From CBDANO01 sp965197665 (lineage in GTDB: Bacteria; Chloroflexota; Dehalococcoidia; Lucifugimonadales; UBA3495), in assembly GCA_965197665.1 (NCBI GenBank), contig CBDANO010000005.1:310001-374000 (forward strand): a DNA stretch of 64,000 nt. The letters are read 5' to 3'. The position numbers and the translations under genes were made by a program. The stretch's first letter is position 1, and each line of letters begins with the position of its first letter. The notes under the pieces were generated by a model, which saw nothing but the letters and a program-made list of their open reading frames with translations, was not told the origin of the DNA and ran no database searches. Below, one piece after another: positions 25,760-33,266 of the stretch.

Positions 25760-27058
25760 TTGGTGACACCGGAACCACCGGAAAGACAATGGAGCAATCT
25801 GTCGCTGCTGAAGCTTAGCGCTTTCGGCTTTGGCATGATTGGCTTCCTCCTAGCCATGGACACGGTGGTACTGCCGGTGCTGGTGCTGGAGGTTGCTCCC
25901 GAATCCCTGAAGAACACCTACTTAGCCATATTGGGCTTTGCCGGGCTGATCGTGGCCGGCGCCATCCAACCCGTGATCGGCCGTTTCAGCGATAGGACCC
26001 GGTCGCCGCTGGGGAGGCGTGTCCCCTACTTGCTCGGCGGCAACCTGATGGTATGCGTCGGTTTGCTGGGCGTCGGGCTGGCCCCAGACTACGTTACCCT
26101 TTTGCTGGTATGGCTTTTCGTACAAGCCAACGTAAACATAGGTTACGGCCCTTATCAAGCCCTGATCCGAGACCTGGTTCCCCTCAACCGCATCGGAGTC
26201 GCCTCGTCCATCAAAATACTCTCCGACGCTGTCGGCAGCGTAATATTGATCGCGGTAGCGGGAGTGTTGATCGGCAGGACCACCGGGCCCGATTTCATAA
26301 GCTGGAAGTGGGTGACTTTGGGGCTGGTGGGCATCATTCTCCTGTCCAGCATGAGCATCACCTCGGTCGTCGTCCGCACCAGGGAAACTGCAGCTGCCCT
26401 GAACACTCGAGTGTCGGGGCTCATCGAAGAGCCGGCAGCGGGGCTTCACCCTCAACTCAAGCGGTTCCTGCTTTCCCGCCTGTTAATTATGACCGCGGTA
26501 ACCGCCTTCCCTACTTTTGGGCTGTTCTTCCTCCGGGACGCGGTGGGCCTAGAGAACCCCGCCCAGAGCTTGGGCAGCATGATACTGGTGGTGGGCGGCG
26601 CCTTCGTCCTCGTCGTCTATCCGACGGGATGGGTCTTGGACCGGGTGGGGCGGAAACCGGTAATCGTGGTAGGCGCCATAGGGGCCAGCGTGAGCACGAT
26701 ATGGATGCGTTGGGCGGCCAGCCCCAGCGACGTGCTGATTATTGCTTCCGTGATGGGCGCCTCCATCGGCATCCTGATGAGTTCCAACTGGGCCTTGGCT
26801 AACGACCTTGGGACCAAGGGGAGAGAGGGGCTGCACATGGGGATCGTCAATCTAGCGACGACGGGCGGTTCCGCGTCTTCGAAGCTGATGGGGCCGGGAA
26901 TAGACCTACTCAACCGGGTTTCCGACGGCCGCGGCTATGACGCTCTCTTGATCACTTGCGCCACGCTGTTCATTTTAGGCGCTCTGGTCCTGCTGCCCTT
27001 GAGGGTAGTAAGCCAAAGCGCCTACGTCCTCACCGGGTCTCCCAAGGACGCGGGATAG
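25760..27058 (+). CDS. MFS / GPH-type sugar-cation symporter-like transporter
   Basis: This 432-residue integral membrane protein has about twelve hydrophobic segments. The loop GRFSDRTRSPLGRRVPYLL between TM2 and TM3 is typical of the GPH and SLC45-like branch of the major facilitator superfamily, which moves sugars or related solutes with a cation. A matching half-repeat, DRVGRKPVIVVG, appears after residue 290. The frame begins with TTG followed by GTG; no Shine-Dalgarno sequence is evident. It stands alone on the plus strand between two minus-strand operons. The substrate is unknown. Confidence 0.85.
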   Translation: MVTPEPPERQWSNLSLLKLSAFGFGMIGFLLAMDTVVLPVLVLEVAPESLKNTYLAILGFAGLIVAGAIQPVIGRFSDRTRSPLGRRVPYLLGGNLMVCVGLLGVGLAPDYVTLLLVWLFVQANVNIGYGPYQALIRDLVPLNRIGVASSIKILSDAVGSVILIAVAGVLIGRTTGPDFISWKWVTLGLVGIILLSSMSITSVVVRTRETAAALNTRVSGLIEEPAAGLHPQLKRFLLSRLLIMTAVTAFPTFGLFFLRDAVGLENPAQSLGSMILVVGGAFVLVVYPTGWVLDRVGRKPVIVVGAIGASVSTIWMRWAASPSDVLIIASVMGASIGILMSSNWALANDLGTKGREGLHMGIVNLATTGGSASSKLMGPGIDLLNRVSDGRGYDALLITCATLFILGALVLLPLRVVSQSAYVLTGSPKDAG

Positions 27059-27156
27059 AATCCAGGGCGACGGGCGTAAACTCTTCTCAAGCTCTTCTAA
27101 TGAGGAGCCGCGTCTACGCTGTGCGACCCAGGCCAAGGGCGATGGATATAAGCCCT

Positions 27157-27909
27157 TCAGGCGGAAGCTACCCGCGTTAGGAATTCACCGGCGCCCCGGG
27201 ATACCCACCCGTTCCAGGACGTCATCAGGAACTTGACGCCTTGGTTCACGTAGCCGGCCAGGTTGTCGTCGTTAACCAACGTCCCCGCGGTACGCCCGGC
27301 GGCCACTATCTTGGAAATAGCGCCGTCGATGGCCTGCCGCACTTCCGGGTGGCCCGGGTTGCCAATATGCCCCATGGTTTGGGCCAAGTCCGAAGGCGCT
27401 ACGAAAAAAACGTCTATGTTGTCCACCTTCAGAATTTCGTCCAAATTATCCAACGCTTCCGTTTCTTCCAGAAGCACCACGACCATGGTCTGGTCGTTGG
27501 CTTGGTGGAAGTAGTCGGGCACGCCATAAGACTGGCGCCCGGGGTACATACCCCGGTAGCCCAGAGGCGCGTATTTGGCTGACTGCATTGCTTGCTCCGC
27601 CGCATCCCGGCTATTGACGTGGGGCACGACTATTCCCATGGACCCCCGGTCCAACGTCCGGGTAATCAACCAAGGCTCGTTGGCATTGACCCGGGTGATA
27701 GAGGTCAGGCCCCACAAATCACAGGCCCGGGTCATGTCGCCCAACTGGTCCCAGTCCACCGGCCCGTGCTCGCATTCCATCCAAGCCGCGTCGAACCCCA
27801 GCGGCCCCAGGAAATCGATGGTGTCAGCGTCTTGCAGCCCGGAGATGGTGGTGACTATCTGATTGTTCCTCAGTTTTTCCTTGGCGGTATTTGCTCTAAT
27901 TCCCGGCAC
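27157..27909 (-). CDS. HpcH/HpaI family class II aldolase
   Basis: This 250-residue TIM-barrel protein of the HpcH/HpaI aldolase family cleaves or forms 2-keto-3-deoxy sugar acids or related 4-hydroxy-2-oxo acids with a divalent metal. Visible features are DAAWMECEHGPVDW (metal ligand glutamate and catalytic histidine), STRUCTURE-consistent IVVPHVNSRDAAEQA, VVVLLEETEALDNLDEIL, and VFFVAPSDLAQTMG. The GTG start is firm: AAGGAGG lies seven bases upstream. It follows the asparaginase gene by 25 bases, and the two appear to form one operon. The natural substrate cannot be told. Confidence 0.9.
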   Translation of the reverse strand: MPGIRANTAKEKLRNNQIVTTISGLQDADTIDFLGPLGFDAAWMECEHGPVDWDQLGDMTRACDLWGLTSITRVNANEPWLITRTLDRGSMGIVVPHVNSRDAAEQAMQSAKYAPLGYRGMYPGRQSYGVPDYFHQANDQTMVVVLLEETEALDNLDEILKVDNIDVFFVAPSDLAQTMGHIGNPGHPEVRQAIDGAISKIVAAGRTAGTLVNDDNLAGYVNQGVKFLMTSWNGWVSRGAGEFLTRVASA

Positions 27910-27934
27910 GGGACGCCTCCTTGAAGTTTGCTTA

Positions 27935-28957
27935 TCAGTACTCTTCGAACATTTGCTGTAGCTCGGCTCGGTCCCCGGTTACGGACAGCCCCAGCATCAA
28001 TAGTATGCGGGCCTTCTGGGGCAGCAAATTATCGCAAACGATGAATCCTTGCTTGTCCTTCTGGGGCGTCATTATGACGCGGCCGGCAGTGGCCCGGGAA
28101 GCCAGGACCACGGGAATTCCTTCCTGCACGGCCAGCGCGGCCGCTGACGCAACCCCCGGCGGGAGGGTGCCCCCGCCGAATCCGGCCACTATCAAACCGT
28201 CGGAGCGGTTGTTGCGGACCGCGTCTATCATCAAGCCGTCGGCGCCAGCATAAGCATACACGATATCGACTCTCGGCAACTCGGAGAAGTCGGACACGTC
28301 GAAGGGAGTGTCGACAGTATGTTTGCGCAAGGGCGCCCGGTAGAGCACCACCCGCCCATCGGAGTCGGCGTAACCGAGGAAGCCGAGTTCATTCGGCCTG
28401 AAGGTCTCCACCCGAAAAGAGTTGGCTTTGGAAACGTCTCGGGCGCACTGGATTTGGTTGTTCAGTACCGTAAGCACTCCCATGGCGCCGGCCTGGGGAC
28501 TAGCGGCAATCCGGACCGCGTCAAGTAGGTTCACGTCGGCGTCGGTGCCCAACGCCGTCGGCGGGCGCATGGCGCCGGTAACCACCACGGGCTTGGTGGA
28601 CTTCACCGTCAAGTGAAGAAAATAAGCGGTCTCCTCAAGAGTGGCCGTGCCGTGGGTAACCGCCACTCCGTCCACGTCGCTCTCTTCCCGGAATATCCGG
28701 TTGATCCTTTGGGCCAAGCTAAGCCACTCCGGGACGCCGATCGAGGTGCTGCCCACGCTGACGAAGTCTTCGCTTCGTACGTTGGCCGCGTCCTCGATCT
28801 CCGGGACCCGCTTCAAGGACTGTTCGATGGTCAGGTGGCCGCCCACCTCCGGGTAGAGGATGTAGTCCAACCGGTCGGGACCCAGCCCGGCGATGCTGCC
28901 CCCGGTGCCGATAAGTCTTACCGTCGGCTTGGAAGCTCCTGGATTGGAAGCCGCCAT
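27935..28957 (-). CDS. Asparaginase family protein (L-asparaginase type II-like)
   Basis: This protein of about 340 residues hydrolyses asparagine or a related amide. The N-terminal catalytic threonine lies in VRLIGTGGSIAGLG, and the second in DGVAVTHGTATLEETAYFL. The VVVTGAMRPPTALGTDADVNL block and LIVAGFGGGTLPP complete the family pattern. The start is set at ATG 28957 because GGGAGGTGAT lies just upstream. The frame is open to 28993 but without such support. No signal peptide is visible, so it is probably cytoplasmic. Pairing with an HpcH-type aldolase suggests a catabolic unit for an amide-bearing compound; this is inference only. Confidence 0.9.
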   Translation of the reverse strand: MAASNPGASKPTVRLIGTGGSIAGLGPDRLDYILYPEVGGHLTIEQSLKRVPEIEDAANVRSEDFVSVGSTSIGVPEWLSLAQRINRIFREESDVDGVAVTHGTATLEETAYFLHLTVKSTKPVVVTGAMRPPTALGTDADVNLLDAVRIAASPQAGAMGVLTVLNNQIQCARDVSKANSFRVETFRPNELGFLGYADSDGRVVLYRAPLRKHTVDTPFDVSDFSELPRVDIVYAYAGADGLMIDAVRNNRSDGLIVAGFGGGTLPPGVASAAALAVQEGIPVVLASRATAGRVIMTPQKDKQGFIVCDNLLPQKARILLMLGLSVTGDRAELQQMFEEY

Positions 28958-29654
28958 TTCGATCACCTCCCTATTAAGCCCTTCGCGCCTCAAGATATCC
29001 CCATAGCCTTTGCCACCGTTCTTGGTCCGGCGAAGGGACGAAGCCGTAACCTTAGGCTATTTTCGCGGCTTACCTCCACATAGGCAACCCGCGAGACAGG
29101 GTCTTTCCAAAGTTCGTAAATACACACATCGTCATGCCAGGGAATCCAGGTTGCGCAAGCATTGCTCATCCGCGGAAGTGGGCGCGGAGGTGAGCAACTT
29201 TGGAAAGGCCTCGGCGAAAGGTGATCCCGGATTTTTCGATTCCCCTCTCATTTCCGCTCATTTCCCCCCATTTCAGCCCGTTGGCCGGGTTGAGGCGGAT
29301 TCCGGGGGCTGGGGAGCAGGTTGGGAGCGGTCAGGTTTGGAGTAGTTCCCGGTCATTGAGGTCCGATGACGCCCCGGTGACAGCTTGGATTTGGTCTGAG
29401 TCCCGGTGGAACGTTTGGGCCTGACATTTATCACGGTAGGGGGGCGCATCCGGAGTTGGGAAGGGAGGAGTGTCAGTCGCAGGGTCTTCTTATGTTCATG
29501 AGAGAATGCTCCCGGGTTAGGACTTTAGGCCCTTCGCTACCGCTCAGGGTGACAATGAAAAGGCCCTGCCCGCGAGAGGGATCGGCACCGGTAGCTATAT
29601 GATTTTTGGCGCCTATATAATCTATAGAACGGCTACGGAGGAGAAGCGCGGCGG
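28958..29654. other. 697-base intergenic region with a short tandem repeat and a TATAAT box
   Basis: No gene is supported. It contains three 10-bp near-copies at 29248-29277 and a TATAAT at 29616-29621, 34 bases before the metallophosphoesterase ATG. The stretch near 29530-29575 (CTTCGCTACCGCTCAGGGTG) resembles dispersed non-coding sequence seen in many environmental genomes; no second copy was noticed here. Confidence 0.5.
29248..29277. repeat. Three-copy 10-bp tandem repeat
   Basis: The copies are TCATTTCCGC, TCATTTCCCC and CCATTTCAGC, back to back. It is short and degenerate, in a non-coding region. A function is not evident. Confidence 0.5.
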
Positions 29655-30386
29655 ATGCGTACGTTGATATTGGCAGATATTCATTCGAATCTAGAAGCCC
29701 TCGAGGCGGTGGTGGGCGACGCGGAGGGCCGGGGCGGGTTCGACGTTGTATGGTGCTTGGGAGACACTGTGGGGTACGGCCCGGACCCAGGGGCCTGCCT
29801 GGAACTTTTGCGCCGCTACGACCTGCTGGCGGTGGCCGGCAACCACGACTATGCGGCGGTGGGGAAGCGAAACGCCGACGACTTCAACGGTGCGGCAAGG
29901 ACCGCGGTCCTTTGGACCTGGGAGCGGCTCTCTCCAGAGGAAACCGGGTTCTTGGCCGGACTGCCTACGGTTGTTACTACCGGTGACTTCACTTTGGTCC
30001 ACGGCAGTCTCCGGCGGCATTTGGACGAATATATTCTGGGTCAAGAAGCGGCTCGAGCAACCCTGAAGCTAATGGAGACCCGGTTCTGCCTCGTAGGTCA
30101 CTCCCATTATCCGTTCCTGTGCCGCGAGAATAACGGAGCGCCGGAGTTTCTTGAGTTCGCCGAGGGCGAGGTTAGTCCGTTGGGCGGCGAGCGGATGATC
30201 ATCAACCCGGGGGGCGTTGGACAGCCTCGAGACCGGGACTCACGCCCCAGCTATGCAATCTACGACGACCGGGCCGATACCATCCAGCGCCGTCGTGTGA
30301 CCTACGACATAGCCCGCACCCAGGACAAGATGCGCGAAGCCGAGTTGCCCAATTACTTGATAGAGCGTCTAAGTCACGGAATTTGA
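29655..30386 (+). CDS. Metallophosphoesterase (YfcE/MJ0936-like phosphodiesterase)
   Basis: This 243-residue calcineurin-like phosphoesterase has the dimetal motifs in order: LADIHSNLEAL (D-x-H), CLGDTVGYGPDP (GD-x-VGYG), AGNHDYA (GNHD), LVHGSLRR and VGHSHYPF (GH-x-H). These mark a two-metal phosphodiesterase or phosphatase of the MJ0936/YfcE class. The substrate is not known. GGAGGAG lies about eleven bases upstream of the ATG, and a TATAAT at 29616-29621 is a likely -10 element. It is followed by the tRNA-Lys gene on the same strand. Confidence 0.9.
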   Translation: MRTLILADIHSNLEALEAVVGDAEGRGGFDVVWCLGDTVGYGPDPGACLELLRRYDLLAVAGNHDYAAVGKRNADDFNGAARTAVLWTWERLSPEETGFLAGLPTVVTTGDFTLVHGSLRRHLDEYILGQEAARATLKLMETRFCLVGHSHYPFLCRENNGAPEFLEFAEGEVSPLGGERMIINPGGVGQPRDRDSRPSYAIYDDRADTIQRRRVTYDIARTQDKMREAELPNYLIERLSHGI

Positions 30387-30415
30387 GTCCCCAGCCGGAG
30401 GTAACCCAGGAAATC

Positions 30416-30444
30416 TTGCTACATGCCGGGATTCACCCTAGAAT
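30416..30444 (+). promoter_or_regulatory. Sigma-70-type promoter for tRNA-Lys
   Basis: TTGCTA (30416-30421) and TAGAAT (30439-30444) are separated by exactly 17 bases. Transcription would start near 30451, six bases before the mature tRNA 5' end. It is placed by eye. Confidence 0.6.
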
Positions 30445-30456
30445 TGAATAGTAACT

Positions 30457-30532
30457 GGCCCGCTAGCTCAATTGGCAGAGCAACGGACTCTTAATCCGTA
30501 GGTTCTCGGTTCGACTCCGAGGCGGGTCACCA
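30457..30532 (+). tRNA. tRNA-Lys (anticodon CUU), CCA encoded
   Basis: A complete 76-base cloverleaf. The acceptor stem GGCCCGC pairs with GCGGGTC, with one G-U. The D arm is GCTC/GAGC. The anticodon stem ACGGA/TCCGT holds the loop CTCTTAA, with anticodon CTT at 30490-30492. The T arm is CTCGG-TTCGACT-CCGAG. The 3' CCA is encoded. Confidence 0.97.
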
Positions 30533-30663
30533 TTATTTTGGCCCCAACCCTTGGCCAATCCCAAGGCTTCTTTGTTGTAATCCCCCATGCCGGTCGAGAC
30601 CGGCGCCGCAAAGGAGGAAAATGGTTTTTCCCTAGAAAGCCCTGCCTGCGTGAACCCGCGGGT

Positions 30664-31500
30664 TCAGGTTACTTTGTGGAATTTTTGCAGGCGCTGATTG
30701 GCCGTATCCACCGCGTAAACGTCTCCCCGGGAGTTGGTGTACACATTGTGGCCGAATTCGAAGGTGCGGCCCCGGGCCAGCAGCTCCCCATCCAGATTTA
30801 ATATGCTGAGCCGCGGGACTTGGTCGGTTACGTACACGATTTGGTTGGCGTCGATGTGAATTCCCATGGGAAACTTGAAATCGGTCCATTGGTCAAGGTA
30901 TTCGCCCTCCGGGCCGAACACCTGCACCCGGTTGTTTTCCCGGTCGCAGACCAAGACCCGGCCGTCTTTCGCCACGCGCACGCCGTGGGGCACCCGGAAC
31001 CGGCCCGGACCGCTGCCGGGAGTCCCAAAGGACGACATGTGCTCGCCGTCGGCGGTAAACCGGTGGACGCAGGAATTCCCGTACCCGTCGGCAACGTAGA
31101 TGTCCCCTCCCGGCCCAACAGCAATATCCGCAGGGTGGTTGAAAGGGGCTTCCAAAGCTGCTTGGCCCCTGATCCCCAGCGCCATCACCCGTTCGCCGTC
31201 AGGGGTGTACTTCAGCACTTGGTGGGAGTCCCGGTCGGCGAGGTACACCCCGTCATCGGGGCCGACGTAGATATGGTGGGCATCCTCCAGTTCGCCGTCT
31301 CGCCGGGGCCACTCAGCCAGAAGTTCTCCACCGGGGTCGAACACCAAGACGGGCGGGCCCAGACGTTGGAACACGTACACCCGGTCTTGGGAGTCCACCG
31401 CCGCGGCGCTGGGGTTCCGAAAGCTTTTTCCGGCGGGTAGTTTGGCCCAGTGCTCGTGATATTCGTAGACGAAATCGCCCATTCCGATGGTTGGAGGCAT
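30664..31500 (-). CDS. NHL-repeat six-bladed beta-propeller protein
   Basis: This 278-residue protein is made of repeated NHL blades. Recurrent patterns are the AAVDSQDRVYVFQR, DGVYLADRDSHQVLKYTPDG, GDIYVADGYGNSCVHRFTADG and DGRVLVCDRENNRVQVFGPEG segments. The last blade is DVYAVDTANQRLQKF. There is no signal peptide. Similar propellers in bacteria act as binding scaffolds or as lactonase- or lyase-like enzymes; nothing here fixes which. It starts 20 bases after the stop of the CDGSH protein gene on the same strand, so the two are probably co-expressed. Confidence 0.85.
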   Translation of the reverse strand: MPPTIGMGDFVYEYHEHWAKLPAGKSFRNPSAAAVDSQDRVYVFQRLGPPVLVFDPGGELLAEWPRRDGELEDAHHIYVGPDDGVYLADRDSHQVLKYTPDGERVMALGIRGQAALEAPFNHPADIAVGPGGDIYVADGYGNSCVHRFTADGEHMSSFGTPGSGPGRFRVPHGVRVAKDGRVLVCDRENNRVQVFGPEGEYLDQWTDFKFPMGIHIDANQIVYVTDQVPRLSILNLDGELLARGRTFEFGHNVYTNSRGDVYAVDTANQRLQKFHKVT

Positions 31501-31519
31501 GACTGGCTAACTCCGCGGC

Positions 31520-32191
31520 TCAGCCGCCCTTGAAGCCAACGTCCCGGTGGGTACCGTCGCAAAGAGGCTTGTTCTTGGAGGCGCCGCACCGGCAAAGGGT
31601 GACCCGGTTGCGGGTCTCGAAGGGCTGGCCGTCGGAGCGCTCCAAGGGGACGCCCCCGCTTATCCACAAGGGGCCGTCGGGTGTCACCGCGACTTCCCGG
31701 GGCATGTCCGGCTCGACGGCCTCGGCCTCGGGGCCCAAGCTGTAAGACAGGGCTCCGGAGGGGCATTGCTCGACCATTGACCTTACCCGGTCCCGAACGC
31801 TCGGGTCGTCGGTGTCTTCGATCATCTTCCAGACGTTAGTGATTTGATTGCCGCAGAACCCGGCGTGCACGCATAGCGACCGGTCATCATTGACCACTAT
31901 GCCAGTACCTTTGTAGCGGGCCTCACGGTCGGCGGCGGGCCCGGTAGGCGCCGTCTCGGTACCGTCGAAACCTTCCTGCCGGTGCGTCCCGTCACAGAAG
32001 GGCTTATTGCCCGACAGTCCGCAGCGGCACAAAGCGTAAGAGGCGTCGGCGCTCAACACCCGTTCCTTTTCCCAAGTGAGGGGTTCGCCTTGGGTCGACA
32101 CCACCGGAGTCTTCAGGACCAGCGGGATTCCGCCACTAACCAAATAAGGGCCGTTGTTTCTAACCCTGATCTTTGGGGCGTCATCGGTCAT
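31520..32191 (-). CDS. Double CDGSH iron-sulfur protein with central 4Fe-4S domain
   Basis: This 223-residue Fe-S protein is taken from ATG 32191, where GGAAGAG lies upstream; the longer frame to 32422 is not conserved in appearance. Two CDGSH motifs bind [2Fe-2S] clusters with three Cys and one His. The first is CRCGLSGNKPFCDGTH (Cys55, 57, 66, His70); the second is CRCGASKNKPLCDGTH near the C-terminus. Between them is a divergent 4Fe-4S domain (SLCVHAGFCGN and VEQCPSGALSY). This architecture is known in bacteria and implies electron transfer or Fe-S handling. It is followed by the NHL propeller gene. Confidence 0.88.
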   Translation of the reverse strand: MTDDAPKIRVRNNGPYLVSGGIPLVLKTPVVSTQGEPLTWEKERVLSADASYALCRCGLSGNKPFCDGTHRQEGFDGTETAPTGPAADREARYKGTGIVVNDDRSLCVHAGFCGNQITNVWKMIEDTDDPSVRDRVRSMVEQCPSGALSYSLGPEAEAVEPDMPREVAVTPDGPLWISGGVPLERSDGQPFETRNRVTLCRCGASKNKPLCDGTHRDVGFKGG

Positions 32192-32585
32192 ATCGGCTCT
32201 TCCATATTGACTCTCGAGAGGGATGCCGGTGATGATTCCCCGGGCCGGCAGCGGCCTCCTTCGAAGGCGCAAACCAGCGGGGCATACCGTGCTGCCGGCA
32301 TTATAACCGGGGCCGGCCCAGATGTCAGCGGGCGGCGGGCGCTTCCGGGCCAACGGCATTTCCACCTGTGGGACGCCGCACGGGGCCTGAGGTTGGCTAA
32401 GGGATTTTTGGTAGTACCTCATTTTGGATTTGACGGCTAATCTTGGCAGATTTTTAAGAAAGCTCCCGCGGAAAACTCGGTGTGACAGGAGGTCATACCA
32501 AAGTTATACTACCGGCTACTACCGTAGCGGCGCGGCGGTAAGGCACGCCCCATCCGCCTATCGCTATACTGGGGGTATGTTCTTA

Positions 32586-32759
32586 ATGAAGGTTAAACTA
32601 TCTCTTCTCACGGTACCGGTGTTGCTGGTTCTTCTGGGGACCCTTGCCTTGGGCGGCTGCGGCGACGACTACGATTGTACGGAAGCAGAGTTCGAGCGCA
32701 TATCTTCGGAGGAAGAATTCAACAAGTGGATGAACGCTTGCGAGGACAGATTACGCTAG
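32586..32759 (+). CDS. Small predicted lipoprotein
   Basis: This short protein of about 57 residues begins at ATG 32586 (GGGGG about ten bases upstream) or ATG 32577. It has a basic start (MKVKLS), a hydrophobic core and a lipobox, LALGGC, which would be lipidated by Lgt and cleaved by signal peptidase II. The mature part is only about 35 residues, acidic, with two further cysteines. A TATACT lies at 32565-32570. No relatives are recognised. It is the window's clearest candidate substrate for the lgt gene at 60 kb. Confidence 0.6.
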   Translation: MKVKLSLLTVPVLLVLLGTLALGGCGDDYDCTEAEFERISSEEEFNKWMNACEDRLR

Positions 32760-32850
32760 GGGGCAACTGGGCGTTCCCCCAACCTTGCCGGAAGCAAAGT
32801 TGTCTTTGGCGGTGAATAGGGCAAGTTGAACCGGGCTCATTCTCAGCTAT

Positions 32851-32932
32851 GGGGAAGTGTCGGAATTGGTAGACGAGCATGACTTAGGATCATGTGCTGC
32901 AAAGCGTGGGAGTTCGAGTCTCCCCTTCCCCA
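32851..32932 (+). tRNA. tRNA-Leu (anticodon UAG)
   Basis: A class II tRNA with a long variable arm. The acceptor stem GGGGAAG pairs with CTTCCCC. The anticodon stem CATGA/TCATG holds the loop CTTAGGA, with anticodon TAG. The variable arm is TGCTGCAAAGCGT-like, and the T arm is GGGAG-TTCGAGT-CTCCC. CCA is not encoded. A T6 run follows at once and may act in termination. Confidence 0.95.
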
Positions 32933-33004
32933 CTTTTTTCGGCCTAATAGTACTGAATTCATAACTCCTGAACCTCGACCATCGCCGGTCTCTGGGCAAA
33001 GTTC

Positions 33005-33133
33005 ATGGCCGAGAAGCCGGTGATGCCGAAGGGCCGGGGCCGCAAGCCTCAGCCCGCCGCCGCGTCCCTGTTCGATTGGGCGCTCAGCCTGGAACAAGAA
33101 CGGGAGGCGGAGTTGGTCGGCGCGGGCCGCTAG
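33005..33133 (+). CDS. Possible 42-residue small protein
   Basis: A short frame with a Lys/Arg/Pro-rich start (MAEKPVMPKGRGRKPQ) followed by a helical, acidic end (SLFDWALSLEQEREAEL). It lies just after tRNA-Leu and before the accessory region. No good ribosome-binding site is visible. The amphipathic pattern looks coding, but the evidence is thin and no family is recognised. Confidence 0.35.
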   Translation: MAEKPVMPKGRGRKPQPAAASLFDWALSLEQEREAELVGAGR

Positions 33134-33266
33134 GCCCTCCCCCTGGCTTCCCACGTATATGCGACTCTTTCTGTGTTTCAGGCGGATCGCGCGTCCATGT
33201 ATGCGGGCTTTTTTGTTGCCCAAAATCCGGCGCCGCTGCCCGCTGCCCTAACCGCCTATGAAGTGT

